64,000 bases of DNA. Origin: Verrucomicrobiia bacterium (GTDB lineage Bacteria; Verrucomicrobiota; Verrucomicrobiia; Verrucomicrobiales; Akkermansiaceae). Below the pieces are notes generated by a model, which was given only the letters and a program-made list of their open reading frames with translations, ran no database searches and was not told the origin of the DNA. Positions 9,601-17,906 of the stretch are shown here, piece by piece. Positions within the stretch are counted from its first letter, which is position 1; every line of letters begins with the position of its first letter. The position numbers and the translations under genes were made by a program. The stretch lies in the NCBI GenBank assembly GCA_030431475.1, contig JAUIJD010000011.1, forward strand, positions 1 through 64,000, given 5' to 3'.

Positions 9601-11715
9601 CTACGCCACCATCTCGTCCAGCAGGCCCGAGCGCTCGAGCAGCGGCTCGAGCCTGGGGTCGCGGCCCATGAAATTGCGGAACAGCTCGTCCACCGGCCGC
9701 GAGTTGCCCTTCGAGAGGACGTGCTCGCGGAACTGGCGGCCGACCTCGCCGGAGATCACCCCGTCGTCGTGGAACTTCGTGAAGGCGTCGGCGTCGAGCA
9801 CCTCGGCCCACTTGTAGGAGTAGTAGCCGGCGGCGTAGCCGGTCGGCGAGCTGAACAGGTGGTTGAAGCGGCGCGCCATGCTCGGCGTCTTCGTCTTCAG
9901 CGCGACCTTGTAGCCGTCGAGGATCTGGTCGTCGACCTCGTCGAGGTCGCGGCCCTTGTAGCGCTCGAAGTGCAGGTGCAGCTCGAGGTCGAGCTTGCCG
10001 AAGGCAAGCTGCCGCATGAAGGCGGTCGCGCTCATGTAGTTGCGGGCCGCCAGCATGCGCTCGAACAGCTCGTCGGGGATGGTCTCGCCGGTCTCGTGGT
10101 GGCGGGCGAAGAGGTTCAGCGACTCGCGGTCCCAGCAGAAGTTCTCCATGATCTGCGACGGCAGCTCGACGAAGTCCCACGGGACGTTGGTGCCGGCCAG
10201 CGAGCGCACCGGCACGTCGCTCAGCAGCCCGTGCAGCAGGTGCCCGAACTCGTGGAAGATGGTCTCGACCTCGTTGTGGGTCAGCAGCGCCGGCTTGCCA
10301 TCGACCGGCGGGCTCATGTTGCCGGTGATCAGCCCGAGGTGCGGCTTGCGCGCCGCGCCATCGACCGGCGGCAGGCCGGTCTCGAGGCAGTTCATCCACG
10401 CGCCGCCGCGTTTCTCCTCGCGCGGATGCCAGTCGGCGTAGAACGACCCGAGATGCTCGCCGCTCTTGGCGTCGCGCAGGTCGTAGAATTTCACGTCCTC
10501 GGCCCACACTTCCGGGCGGTCGTCGGCGTCGGCCGGGCGCTTGCCGCGCTCGTAGTACACCGACTCGCGCTCCTCGATGCGGATGCCGAAAAGCTTCGAA
10601 CACAGCTCGAACAGACCCGCCATCACCCGGTCGACCGGGAAGTAGGGGCGCAGCACCTCGTCATCGAGCTCGTACTGCTCGTGGCGCCGCTTTTCGGCCC
10701 AGTAGGCGGTTTCCCACGGCTGCATCGGCTCGGCCTCGCCGCCGGTCTTGGTCGCCTTGTACTCGCACAGCTCGCGGTATTCCTCCCGGAAGCGATCCTC
10801 GATCCGGTCGTGCAGGTCCTCGACGAAGCCCAGCGCCTTCTCGCCGTCGCCGGCCATGCGGCGCTGCAGCGTGAGGTCGGGAAAATTCTCGTGACCGAGG
10901 ATCTCGGCCTTCTCCTGGCGCAGCTCGAGGATCTTGCCGATCAGTGCGGTGTTGTCCCAGTCGCCCTTCGCGCCGACCGCGGCCGACGCCTCCCACACCT
11001 GGCGCCGCAGCTCGTCGTCGTCGGCGTGCTGCATGACCGGGAACATCGAGGGAAACTGCAGCGTGAAGCGCCATTTCGGCTGGTCGTCGGTCGCCACGCC
11101 CTTGGCCTTGGCGTTGGCCAGCGCGCCGGCCTTGGCCGACTCCGGCAGCCCGGCCAGCCGCGATTCGTCGTCGATCACCAGCTCCCAGTCGTTGGTCGAG
11201 TCGAGCACGTTCTCGGCGAACTTCTTGGTCAGCTTCGACAGCTCGGCCTGCACCGAGGCCAGGCGGTTCTTCTTCGACGGCGGCAGCTCGGCGCCGGCCT
11301 GGATGAAGTCGAGCATGGTCTCCTCGACGAAGCGCTTGCGCACCGGGTCGAGGCCGTCCGAGGCGCCCGAGTCGCCGAAGGCGTGCAGCATCGACCACAG
11401 CTCGGCATTGAGCGGGATGGAGGAATGGAACTCCGAAACGGCCGGCAGCATCTCGTTGAGCGCCTCGCGCTGCGCCGGCTCGTCGCATACCGAGTCGAGG
11501 TGCTGCAGCCGGCCCCAGCCGCGGTCGAGCAGCTCGGTCGCCTCCTCCAGCGCGCCGAAGGTGGACTCGTAGTCGGCCTGCGCGGGGTCCTGGTCGCAGA
11601 TCTTCTGGATGCCTTCCTTCGCCACGTCGAGGGCGTGCCCGATGTCGTCGCGGATGGCGTCGGCCGTCAGGGTCGACCACTTGACCTCGAAATCGGGGGC
11701 GAGAAATGGATTCAT
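9601..11715 (-). CDS. prlC: Oligopeptidase A, M3 family metallopeptidase
   Basis: 704 residues, close to the ~680 of E. coli oligopeptidase A. The zinc-binding HEFGHLLHGLL motif near residue 486 (two His plus catalytic Glu), the downstream Glu in the GTNVPWDFVELPSQIMENF segment and the N-terminal helical domain are all typical of M3 peptidases. It is a cytoplasmic enzyme that degrades short peptides, including cleaved signal peptides. The gene is divergently oriented from the Nudix gene with 85 bp between starts, so the two promoters share that gap. Nothing looks degraded. Confidence 0.95.
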   Translation of the reverse strand: MNPFLAPDFEVKWSTLTADAIRDDIGHALDVAKEGIQKICDQDPAQADYESTFGALEEATELLDRGWGRLQHLDSVCDEPAQREALNEMLPAVSEFHSSIPLNAELWSMLHAFGDSGASDGLDPVRKRFVEETMLDFIQAGAELPPSKKNRLASVQAELSKLTKKFAENVLDSTNDWELVIDDESRLAGLPESAKAGALANAKAKGVATDDQPKWRFTLQFPSMFPVMQHADDDELRRQVWEASAAVGAKGDWDNTALIGKILELRQEKAEILGHENFPDLTLQRRMAGDGEKALGFVEDLHDRIEDRFREEYRELCEYKATKTGGEAEPMQPWETAYWAEKRRHEQYELDDEVLRPYFPVDRVMAGLFELCSKLFGIRIEERESVYYERGKRPADADDRPEVWAEDVKFYDLRDAKSGEHLGSFYADWHPREEKRGGAWMNCLETGLPPVDGAARKPHLGLITGNMSPPVDGKPALLTHNEVETIFHEFGHLLHGLLSDVPVRSLAGTNVPWDFVELPSQIMENFCWDRESLNLFARHHETGETIPDELFERMLAARNYMSATAFMRQLAFGKLDLELHLHFERYKGRDLDEVDDQILDGYKVALKTKTPSMARRFNHLFSSPTGYAAGYYSYKWAEVLDADAFTKFHDDGVISGEVGRQFREHVLSKGNSRPVDELFRNFMGRDPRLEPLLERSGLLDEMVA

Positions 11716-11800
11716 GGGGCCTTTCCTAAGGCATCAACGGCCGAATGGAATCGGAAATTCCCGCCCTTTCCCCGGCCCCTTCGGGGGTCCAGAGTCCGGC

Positions 11801-12400
11801 ATGCCGAACGACCTGCTCGCCCTCAGCCGCGAAATCAAGGGCATCGCCGAAACCGGCCTGCGCTATGGTGACAACGCCTTCGATCGCGACCGCTACCAGC
11901 GCCTCCACCAGATCGCCAGCGAGCTTGTCGCCAGCCACCTTCCCGACTTCCGCTGGCCGATGGAGCTCGGCTACCCGACGCCCAAGCTCGACACCCGCGC
12001 CGCGGTGATCGACGACGGCCGCGTCCTGCTCGTCCGCGAGGCCTGCAACGGCCTCTGGACGCTCCCCGGCGGCTGGACCGATGCCGGCCACACGCCGGCC
12101 GAAAATGCGGTTCGTGAAGTCGAGGAGGAGAGCGGCTACCGGGTCGAGGCGGTCAAGCTCGCCGGCATCTGGGACAAGGCCCGCCACGACCACCCGGCCG
12201 AGCCCGAGTACACCTACAAGATGGTCTTCGTCTGCAAGCTGCTCGGCGGCGAGCCGGACCCGGACCACGAGATCAGCGAGGTCGGCTGGTTCGCCCCCGA
12301 CGCCCTGCCCGAGATGTGCCCCCACCGCGCCTCGCCCGACTACGTCGCCCTCGCCTTCCGCCACCACGCCGACCCCACGCTCCCGACCGAGTTCGACTAG
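11801..12400 (+). CDS. Nudix hydrolase with N-terminal helical extension
   Basis: 199 residues from the ATG at 11801, which lies close behind the divergent prlC promoter region. The N-terminal ~60 residues (ALSREIKGIAETGLRYG onward) match the helical extension found in a Nudix subgroup assigned to ADP-ribose or CDP-choline type substrates. The Nudix box GGWTDAGHTPAENAVREVEE continuing to ESGY (about residues 90-113) has every conserved position (G, E, RE, EE, G). Hydrolysis of a nucleoside diphosphate linked to another group is expected; the exact substrate cannot be read from sequence. Confidence 0.9.
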   Translation: MPNDLLALSREIKGIAETGLRYGDNAFDRDRYQRLHQIASELVASHLPDFRWPMELGYPTPKLDTRAAVIDDGRVLLVREACNGLWTLPGGWTDAGHTPAENAVREVEEESGYRVEAVKLAGIWDKARHDHPAEPEYTYKMVFVCKLLGGEPDPDHEISEVGWFAPDALPEMCPHRASPDYVALAFRHHADPTLPTEFD

Positions 12401-12476
12401 CGCCGGGAAGGAGTCGGAAGGTCGGTAAGTCGAGGATCAAGAGTCCGAACCGGCGGGCCGGCCAGGGGGCTCGGAC

Positions 12477-12603
12477 GGGACGCGCGACGCCGTCGCGCCC
12501 GCCACGCCGACAGGTTCTCTCCGAGCGAACCCCTCCCGCCGCGTCACCCACTGGGGACCCACCTCCGCCAGAACTGCCTTTGCGCGACAGCGTCGCGCGC
12601 CCC
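12477..12603. repeat. Two inverted GC-rich palindromes (family A) between Nudix gene and dinB
   Basis: Cores are at 12482-12498 (with gggac in front) and 12582-12598 (opposite orientation). They sit in the 301-bp intergenic stretch 12401-12701, which otherwise holds a purine-rich 'aaggtcgg..aagtcga..gagtccgaa' string at 12411-12450. A similar string occurs at 8060-8098. Confidence 0.75.
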
Positions 12604-12701
12604 TTCAACGGACCAGCTCCCGAGACGCCGGCGCGAGAACCGTTCCGCTCCAGTCTTGCGTCTTCCGTCTCAACGTCTTCTGTCTCCGGTCGAAGGCCGG
12701 C

Positions 12702-13739
12702 ATGCGGAAGATCCTCCACATCGACATGGACTGCTTCTACGCGGCCATCGAGGAACGCGAGAACCCCGAGCTGCGCGGCAAGCCGGTCGGGGTCGGAGGG
12801 AGTTCGCGGCGCGGCGTGCTGACCACCGCCAACTACGAGGCGCGCCAGTACGGCTGCCACAGCGCCATGCCCGTCTTCAAGGCCCGCGAGAAGTGCCCGC
12901 ACCTCATCATCGTTCCGGTCCGCTTCGACCTTTACCGCGCCGAGTCGGCCCGCATCCGCGCGATCTTCGGACGCTTCACCGAGCTCATCGAGCCGCTCTC
13001 GCTCGACGAGGCCTACCTCGACGTTTCCCACCTGCGGACCTCGGGCGCGGCGGTTGCCCGCGAGATCCGCGCCCAGATCCGCGAGGAAACCGGCCTCACC
13101 GCCTCGGCCGGCATCGCGCCGAACAAGCTGCTCGCCAAGATCGCCAGCGACTGGAACAAGCCCGACGGCCAGAAGGAGGTCCGGCCCGACGAGATCGACG
13201 CCTTTCTCCAAGAACTCCCCGTCGGCAAGCTGTGGGGGATCGGCCCGAAAATGAAGGCCCGTCTCGCCCAGCTCGGCATCCACACCTGCGGCGAGCTGCG
13301 CGAGCTCGACAAGATCCAGCTCTCCCGCCGCTTCGGCTCGTGGGGGCTCGAGCTCCACGACCTCTGCCGCGGCATCGACCCCCGAGAGGTCCGCACCGAG
13401 CGCATCCGCAAGTCGGTCTCCAACGAGAACACCTTTTCCGAAAACGTCGAGACGCTCGCCGCGCTCAAGCCACTCATGCTCGGCCAGCTCGAAGGGATCC
13501 GGGAGGACCTCGTCCGCCGGCATTCCGACCGCGCCATCCGCTCGCTGGTGGTGAAGCTCAAGTTCGCCGACTTCACCCGCACCACCGCCGAGCGTGCCCA
13601 TCCCTCGCTCGAGCCCTCCATCTTCGAGGAGCTCCTCGCCGAGGCCTGGAAGCGGGGCCGCAACCGCCCGGTCCGCCTGCTCGGCGTCGGCGTCCGCTTC
13701 CGCGACCCCGAGGAAAAGCAGCAGCTCGACCTCTTCTAG
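12702..13739 (+). CDS. dinB: DNA polymerase IV (Y-family)
   Basis: 345 residues, normal for DinB. The catalytic palm motifs are complete: HIDMDCFYAAIEE at the N-terminus and SLDEAYLDV near residue 103, which supply the metal-binding acidic residues. The helix-hairpin-helix and little-finger regions follow, and the chain ends KQQLDLF, a clear beta-clamp-binding motif. It performs error-prone translesion synthesis. No LexA-type operator was recognised upstream; the leader instead carries two palindromic repeats and a low-complexity pyrimidine stretch. The start was chosen because it begins exactly at the conserved N-terminus. Confidence 0.96.
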   Translation: MRKILHIDMDCFYAAIEERENPELRGKPVGVGGSSRRGVLTTANYEARQYGCHSAMPVFKAREKCPHLIIVPVRFDLYRAESARIRAIFGRFTELIEPLSLDEAYLDVSHLRTSGAAVAREIRAQIREETGLTASAGIAPNKLLAKIASDWNKPDGQKEVRPDEIDAFLQELPVGKLWGIGPKMKARLAQLGIHTCGELRELDKIQLSRRFGSWGLELHDLCRGIDPREVRTERIRKSVSNENTFSENVETLAALKPLMLGQLEGIREDLVRRHSDRAIRSLVVKLKFADFTRTTAERAHPSLEPSIFEELLAEAWKRGRNRPVRLLGVGVRFRDPEEKQQLDLF

Positions 13740-13819
13740 GAGCTGGGAAGGAGCGCCGATTATGAAATCGGCATGACCCTGAGCCGCGAAAGCGCCGCCG
13801 TCGCGCCGCCCCTTCCCGG

Positions 13820-13842
13820 GACGCGCGACGCTGTCGCGCAAC
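13820..13842 (+). repeat. GC-rich palindrome (family A), seventh copy
   Basis: The core gcgcgacgctgtcgcgc lies at 13823-13839, preceded by ggga, 80 bp after dinB. It is identical to the 9426 copy. Confidence 0.75.
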
Positions 13843-13868
13843 GCCTTGCCGGAGCGGTCCGCCCCTCG

Positions 13869-14071
13869 GAGCCCCAACGGGGCGAGGTTCGACAGCCGGA
13901 GGCGCCAGCCTTGGGATTTCAGCCCCGCCTAGACCCGGGAGCCCTGAAGGGGCGATGGGGGATCCGGCGACACCCACCTCTCATCGCCCCCACGGGGCTC
14001 TGCGATCCAGAAACCACCCGATCCCGAAGGCTTGCGCCTCCGGCTGTCACCCATCGCCCTCTTGGGGCTCC
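13869..14071. repeat. Large imperfect inverted repeat (family B palindromes)
   Basis: The left arm pieces at 13894-13917 (agccggaggcgccagccttg) and 13939-13960 (ggagccctgaaggggcgatg) reappear inverted at 14021-14045 and 14050-14071. The arms are separated by ~100 bp. No open frame with coding character is present. It occupies most of the 426-bp gap between dinB and the cytochrome b562-like gene. Confidence 0.65.
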
Positions 14072-14084
14072 GAAGTCCGCCCGC

Positions 14085-14117
14085 AAAAAAGCCCGGACCG
14101 CTCCCACGGCCCGGGCT
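14085..14117 (-). terminator. Rho-independent terminator of the cytochrome b562-like gene
   Basis: On the minus strand the stem agcccgggcc / ggtccgggc is followed by a run of six T (14090-14085). It lies ~50 bp beyond the stop codon. Confidence 0.82.
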
Positions 14118-14165
14118 CTCAAAATCACAGCGGAACTTGTCCGCCGAAGCCTTGGCGAAAGCGGA

Positions 14166-14579
14166 TCACTCTTCCTCCATGAACTCGTCGTGGCCCTTTT
14201 TCTTCGAGTCGCGGATCGGGGTCACGAGTTCCTTCACCTTGTCGAAATCCTCAGCCAGGAAGGCTTCCTCGACCTCGCACAGCGTCACCAGCAGTTGGGC
14301 GGTCATCTTGCGGTAGCCCGCCATCGCCTTCTCCTTGCCGCCCGGGTGGCCGCCCTTTTCGACGAACTCCGGCGTCATCGCGAAGGCCTTCACCACCGCC
14401 GCCTGCGCCTCGCGGGCCAGCTTCGCGCCCTCGGCCGCGTCGTCGGTCCGACGGAAGGCCTTGTAGGCGTCGTTCAGGATCTCCATCTGCTCGGCCAGCG
14501 GCGTGTCGTCGGCCCGCACCGGGGTGGGGGTGAGCGCCACGAGACCGAGAGCCATTGCCGGAATGAGAAGTGTCTTCAT
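14166..14579 (-). CDS. Cytochrome b562-like periplasmic four-helix protein
   Basis: 137 residues with a Sec signal peptide (MKTLLIPAMALGLVALTPTP..RA) and a mature part of ~113 residues, close to the 106 of E. coli cytochrome b562. The first helix begins LAEQMEILNDAYKAF and the last contains PIRDSKKKGHDEF. Compared from memory with E. coli (NMETLNDNLK and TTRNAYHQKY), the haem-ligating Met near the start and His near the end are both kept. A b-type haem electron carrier in the periplasm is therefore plausible. There is no CxxCH, so haem would be non-covalent. The gene is monocistronic with its own terminator. Confidence 0.8.
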   Translation of the reverse strand: MKTLLIPAMALGLVALTPTPVRADDTPLAEQMEILNDAYKAFRRTDDAAEGAKLAREAQAAVVKAFAMTPEFVEKGGHPGGKEKAMAGYRKMTAQLLVTLCEVEEAFLAEDFDKVKELVTPIRDSKKKGHDEFMEEE

Positions 14580-15000
14580 ACGCACGCCGTTACAGCCGAT
14601 CCCGTGCCGACCTGTCAATCCGTAGCACGGCGGGGCGTCGTCCGGTCGAGCAGGTGGCGGAGTGGGAGAGCGGGTCGGGCCCTGTGGGGTCGGGGGCTGA
14701 GGGGCCGGGGGCCAGGCGAGGTGCGGCCATCCGGCGACCCTTCCAAAGGACCGCGTGGCTCCCGCCGCGCCCCGCACCCGTCCGGACCAGCAGCCACCTC
14801 AGCTCGCTCGACCCCAGCCCCAAAAGCCCGAACCAGCCCCCGGCCCCGCCTCGCCGTCCGTCCCCTTCGTTTCCTTCGCGTCCTTCTGTAAAAATCCAGC
14901 CCCAGCCCCCACCACCTCGGCACGGCCGCAAAGCGGCCAATCTCCCCCCGTTCAAAGTTCGATGTTGGACGTTCGATGTTGAATGTTCAGCGTAAGCGCA
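14580..15000. other. 421-bp intergenic region with low-complexity, repeat-like strings
   Basis: This is a divergent space between the b562-like gene and mutS. I see no gene. It contains a G/C-skewed stretch (14640-14735), a pyrimidine-rich 'cccttcgtttccttcgcgtc' string near 14873, and at 14951-14988 a run of related 'gttcgatgttggac' words ending at the start of mutS. Such strings look like interspersed intergenic filler. No promoter stands out. Confidence 0.5.
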
Positions 15001-17712
15001 ATGGCCGGCGGCAAGAAGCTCACCCCGATGATGGCGCAATACCAGCAGATGCGCCGCTCGCTGCCCGACGACGTCCTGCTCCTGTTCCGACTCGGCGACT
15101 TCTACGAGATGTTCTTCGAGGATGCCAACGTCGCCGCCCCGCTGCTCAACGTCGCCCTCACCCGCCGCAACTCCATCCCCATGTGCGGCGTCCCCTACCA
15201 CGCCGCCGACGCCTACATCGCCAAGCTCGTCAAGGCCGGCAAGCGCGTCGCCATCGCCGAGCAGACCACCGAGCCGCAGCCCGGGAAAATCGTCGAGCGT
15301 GAGATCACGCGCATCATTTCCGCCGGTTCGGTCATCGAGCACGCGCTGCTCGACGACGCCCGCCCGAACTTCCTCGCCGCCGTCTTCCAGCTCGGGAAAC
15401 GCTTCGGCCTCGCCTGCGTCGACCACACCACCGGCGAATTCACCGTCGCCGAGTTCGGCGCCCGCGGCTCGCTCGACGACGAACTCGCCCGCCTCACTCC
15501 CAGCGAGCTGCTCATCTCCGACGAACAACTCGAGGCCTTCGGCGCGCTGCCCGCGTCGCAGGCCTACGACGCCTTCGCCTTCCTCCCCGATCCCGCCGGC
15601 CAGCTGCTCAAGGATCACTTCGGCGTCCACTCGCTCGACGGCTACGGCTGCGCCGACATGGACGCCGCCGTCGGCGCCGCCGGGGCCGTCCTCCACTACC
15701 TCATCCACCAGCTCCGCCGCCCCTGCGAGCACCTCCGCTCGCTCAAGGTCCGCGAGGACGAAGGCATCGTCCTCATCGACGCCGCCTCGCAGGCCAACCT
15801 CGACCTCGTCGACTCCCGCTCCGGGCGAAAGCACACGCTGCTCGGCGTCCTCGACCGCACCCGCACCCCCATGGGCGCCCGGCTCCTGCGCGACTGGATC
15901 CTCCACCCCCTGCGCGACCTCGACCCCCTCGTCGCCCGCCAGGAATTCATCGCCGCCCTCCTCGCCGAGCCCTTCCTCCTCACCAAAATCCGGGAGTCCC
16001 TCCAGGGCATCCGCGACGTCGAACGCACCACCGCCCGCCTGAGCCAGGGCGCCGGCAACGCCCGCGACCTCCAGGCCCTCGCCACCTCCCTCGACCACAT
16101 CCCCGCTCTCAAGGAGGACCTCGCGAGCCTACCGATGGGAGAAGGGGTCAGGGGTCAGGGGTCAGGGGCCAGTAGCTCTCCAGATGGACCGCGAGCTTCA
16201 GCTCGCCCCGGAGCCCCAGCCGATCAACCCCAGTCCCCATTCCGCAATCCGCAATCCGCAATCCGCGATCGATTGCACGACTTCACGGAACTCACCCACC
16301 ACCTGACGACGTCGCTTTCTGAAGAACCCCCCGCCACATTGAAGGACGGCGGCCTCATCGCCGACGGCCACAGCGCCGAGCTCGACGAACTCCGCTCCGC
16401 CAGCCGCGACGGCAAGCAGTGGATCGCCAAGCTCCAGGAGGACGAGCGCAAGCGCACCGGCGTCGACAGCCTCAAGGTCAAGTTCAACAACGTCTTCGGC
16501 TACTTCATCGAGATCTCCGCCGCCAAGCTCGCCACCGCCACCCTGCCCGACGACTACACGCGCAAGCAGACCATGGCCAATGCCGAGCGCTTCATCACCC
16601 CCGCGCTCAAGGAGATGGAGAGCAAGGTCCTCGGTGCCGAAGAGCGCGCCAAGAAGCTCGAGTACGAACTCTTCCTCTCACTGCGCCAGGAAGTCTGCCA
16701 GCACCTCGACGCCCTCCAGCAGACCGCCGCCGCCATCGCCGAAATCGACGTCCTCGCCGGCCTCGCCGACACCGCCCAGACCCACCGCCACTGCCGCCCC
16801 GTCCTCGAAGAAACCCGCTACCTCGAAATCACCAACGGCCGCCACCCCGTCCTCGAGCAGACCCTCATCGACGAAAAGTTTGTCCCCAACGACACCACTT
16901 TCGTCCCGCCCCCGGATGGAGCGCCGGCTTCAGCCGGCACCACGGAGCCCGAGAGCACAACCCCAGCCACGGAGCCAGAGTCTTCACTTTCTACTTTTTA
17001 CTCGGCACTCGGCACTCCGCCGGAGGCGGCATCGCTCGTCCAAATCCTCACCGGCCCCAACATGGCGGGCAAATCCACCTACATCCGCCAGGTCGCCCTG
17101 ATCACCCTCATGGCCCAGATCGGCGCGTACGTCCCCGCCGAATCCGCCACCATCGGCCTGTGCGACCGCATCTTCTGCCGCGTCGGCGCCAGCGACGACC
17201 TCTCGCGCGGCCAGTCCACCTTCATGGTCGAGATGAACGAGACCGCGCTCATCCTCAACCACGCCACCGACCGCAGCCTCGTCATCCTCGACGAGATCGG
17301 CCGCGGCACCGCGACCTTCGACGGCCTCTCCATCGCCTGGGCCGTCGCCGAGCACCTCCACGACGAGATCCGCTGCCGCACCCTCTTCGCCACCCACTAC
17401 CACGAGCTCACCGACCTCGCCGAGACCCGCCCCGCCGTCGCCAACTTCAACGTCGCCGTCCGCGAGTGGAACGACGAGATCATCTTCCTAAGGAAGATCG
17501 TCGAAGGCGCCGCCGACAAGTCCTACGGCATCCAGGTCGCCCGCCTCGCCGGCCTCCCCAAGCCCATCATCGACCGCGCCAAGGACATCCTCAGCCACCT
17601 CGAGATGCACTCCGCCAAGCCCGACGCCAAGAAGCGCGGCCCCAAGGCGAAGAATACCAGACCCCGTGATCTCCCGGAACCGAACCCGCCTCAACTCGAT
17701 CTTTTTGATTAG
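15001..17712 (+). CDS. mutS: DNA mismatch repair protein MutS with two in-frame insertions
   Basis: 903 residues from the ATG at 15001; an in-frame ATG at 14983 lies inside repeat-like DNA and is less likely. The N-terminal mismatch-binding motif is present (LGDFYEMFFEDA, the F-x-E site). The Walker A TGPNMAGKST, Walker B VILDEIGRGT and FATHYHELT are all intact, and the tail ends PPQLDLFD, a beta-clamp-binding motif. Two extra segments are absent from E. coli MutS: ~45 residues at 16135-16269 (core domain, before RLHDFTEL) and ~42 residues at 16912-17034 (just before the P-loop strand). Both are low-complexity and their DNA looks like intergenic repeats. Every catalytic motif is kept, so the gene is probably functional. 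Confidence 0.95.
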   Translation: MAGGKKLTPMMAQYQQMRRSLPDDVLLLFRLGDFYEMFFEDANVAAPLLNVALTRRNSIPMCGVPYHAADAYIAKLVKAGKRVAIAEQTTEPQPGKIVEREITRIISAGSVIEHALLDDARPNFLAAVFQLGKRFGLACVDHTTGEFTVAEFGARGSLDDELARLTPSELLISDEQLEAFGALPASQAYDAFAFLPDPAGQLLKDHFGVHSLDGYGCADMDAAVGAAGAVLHYLIHQLRRPCEHLRSLKVREDEGIVLIDAASQANLDLVDSRSGRKHTLLGVLDRTRTPMGARLLRDWILHPLRDLDPLVARQEFIAALLAEPFLLTKIRESLQGIRDVERTTARLSQGAGNARDLQALATSLDHIPALKEDLASLPMGEGVRGQGSGASSSPDGPRASARPGAPADQPQSPFRNPQSAIRDRLHDFTELTHHLTTSLSEEPPATLKDGGLIADGHSAELDELRSASRDGKQWIAKLQEDERKRTGVDSLKVKFNNVFGYFIEISAAKLATATLPDDYTRKQTMANAERFITPALKEMESKVLGAEERAKKLEYELFLSLRQEVCQHLDALQQTAAAIAEIDVLAGLADTAQTHRHCRPVLEETRYLEITNGRHPVLEQTLIDEKFVPNDTTFVPPPDGAPASAGTTEPESTTPATEPESSLSTFYSALGTPPEAASLVQILTGPNMAGKSTYIRQVALITLMAQIGAYVPAESATIGLCDRIFCRVGASDDLSRGQSTFMVEMNETALILNHATDRSLVILDEIGRGTATFDGLSIAWAVAEHLHDEIRCRTLFATHYHELTDLAETRPAVANFNVAVREWNDEIIFLRKIVEGAADKSYGIQVARLAGLPKPIIDRAKDILSHLEMHSAKPDAKKRGPKAKNTRPRDLPEPNPPQLDLFD
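16135..16269 (+). repeat. Repeat-like insertion 1 inside mutS
   Basis: It contains three 'ggggtca' units (16145-16166), a palindrome gcgagc-ttca-gctcgc (16191-16206) followed by a 'cggagcc' tail, and three tandem 'atccgca' units (16249-16265). It is in frame throughout. Confidence 0.65.
16912..17034 (+). repeat. Repeat-like insertion 2 inside mutS
   Basis: It contains the palindrome gccggc-ttca-gccggc (16923-16938), preceded by 'ggatggagc' and followed by 'ccacggagccc'. This is the same layout as insertion 1. A 'cactttctactttttactcg' string and tandem 'cggcact' follow. Confidence 0.65.
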
Positions 17713-17720
17713 CGAGGGTC

Positions 17721-17766
17721 GCTGCGGCATCCTGCCGCAGGCCGTTTCCGGACCATCTTGGTCCGG
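17721..17766 (+). repeat. Palindromic repeat family C, copy upstream of fic
   Basis: It contains two adjacent hairpins: gctgcggcatcctgccgcag and ccggaccatcttggtccgg. A second copy lies downstream of the Fic gene. Confidence 0.7.
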
Positions 17767-17810
17767 TTCTACCCCGCCTCCGCTCACACCGCCCGTCGCG
17801 CCTCGCCTTC

Positions 17811-17876
17811 ACTTAAATAGTCACCCTGCTTATTTAAATATTTGTGGTATTTCTTAAATAAAGATCTCGCCAATTC
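17811..17876 (+). promoter_or_regulatory. AT-rich promoter/operator candidate of the Fic gene
   Basis: A sharp AT-rich island in GC-rich DNA, with three TTAAATA-type boxes. The pair cttatttaa (17829-17837) and ttaaataaag (17854-17863) form an inverted repeat with one extra base. The Fic protein has a C-terminal winged-helix domain, so autoregulation here is a reasonable guess. Confidence 0.4.
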
Positions 17877-17906
17877 AAATTCGGGCCCCTATTTCTTACT
17901 CCAGCC

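Noticed and set aside
9290-10603. Apparent N-terminal extension of guanylate kinase to 636 residues
   Set aside because: The upstream part is antisense/out-of-frame to prlC and runs through palindromic repeats; kinase homology starts exactly at the ATG at 9289.
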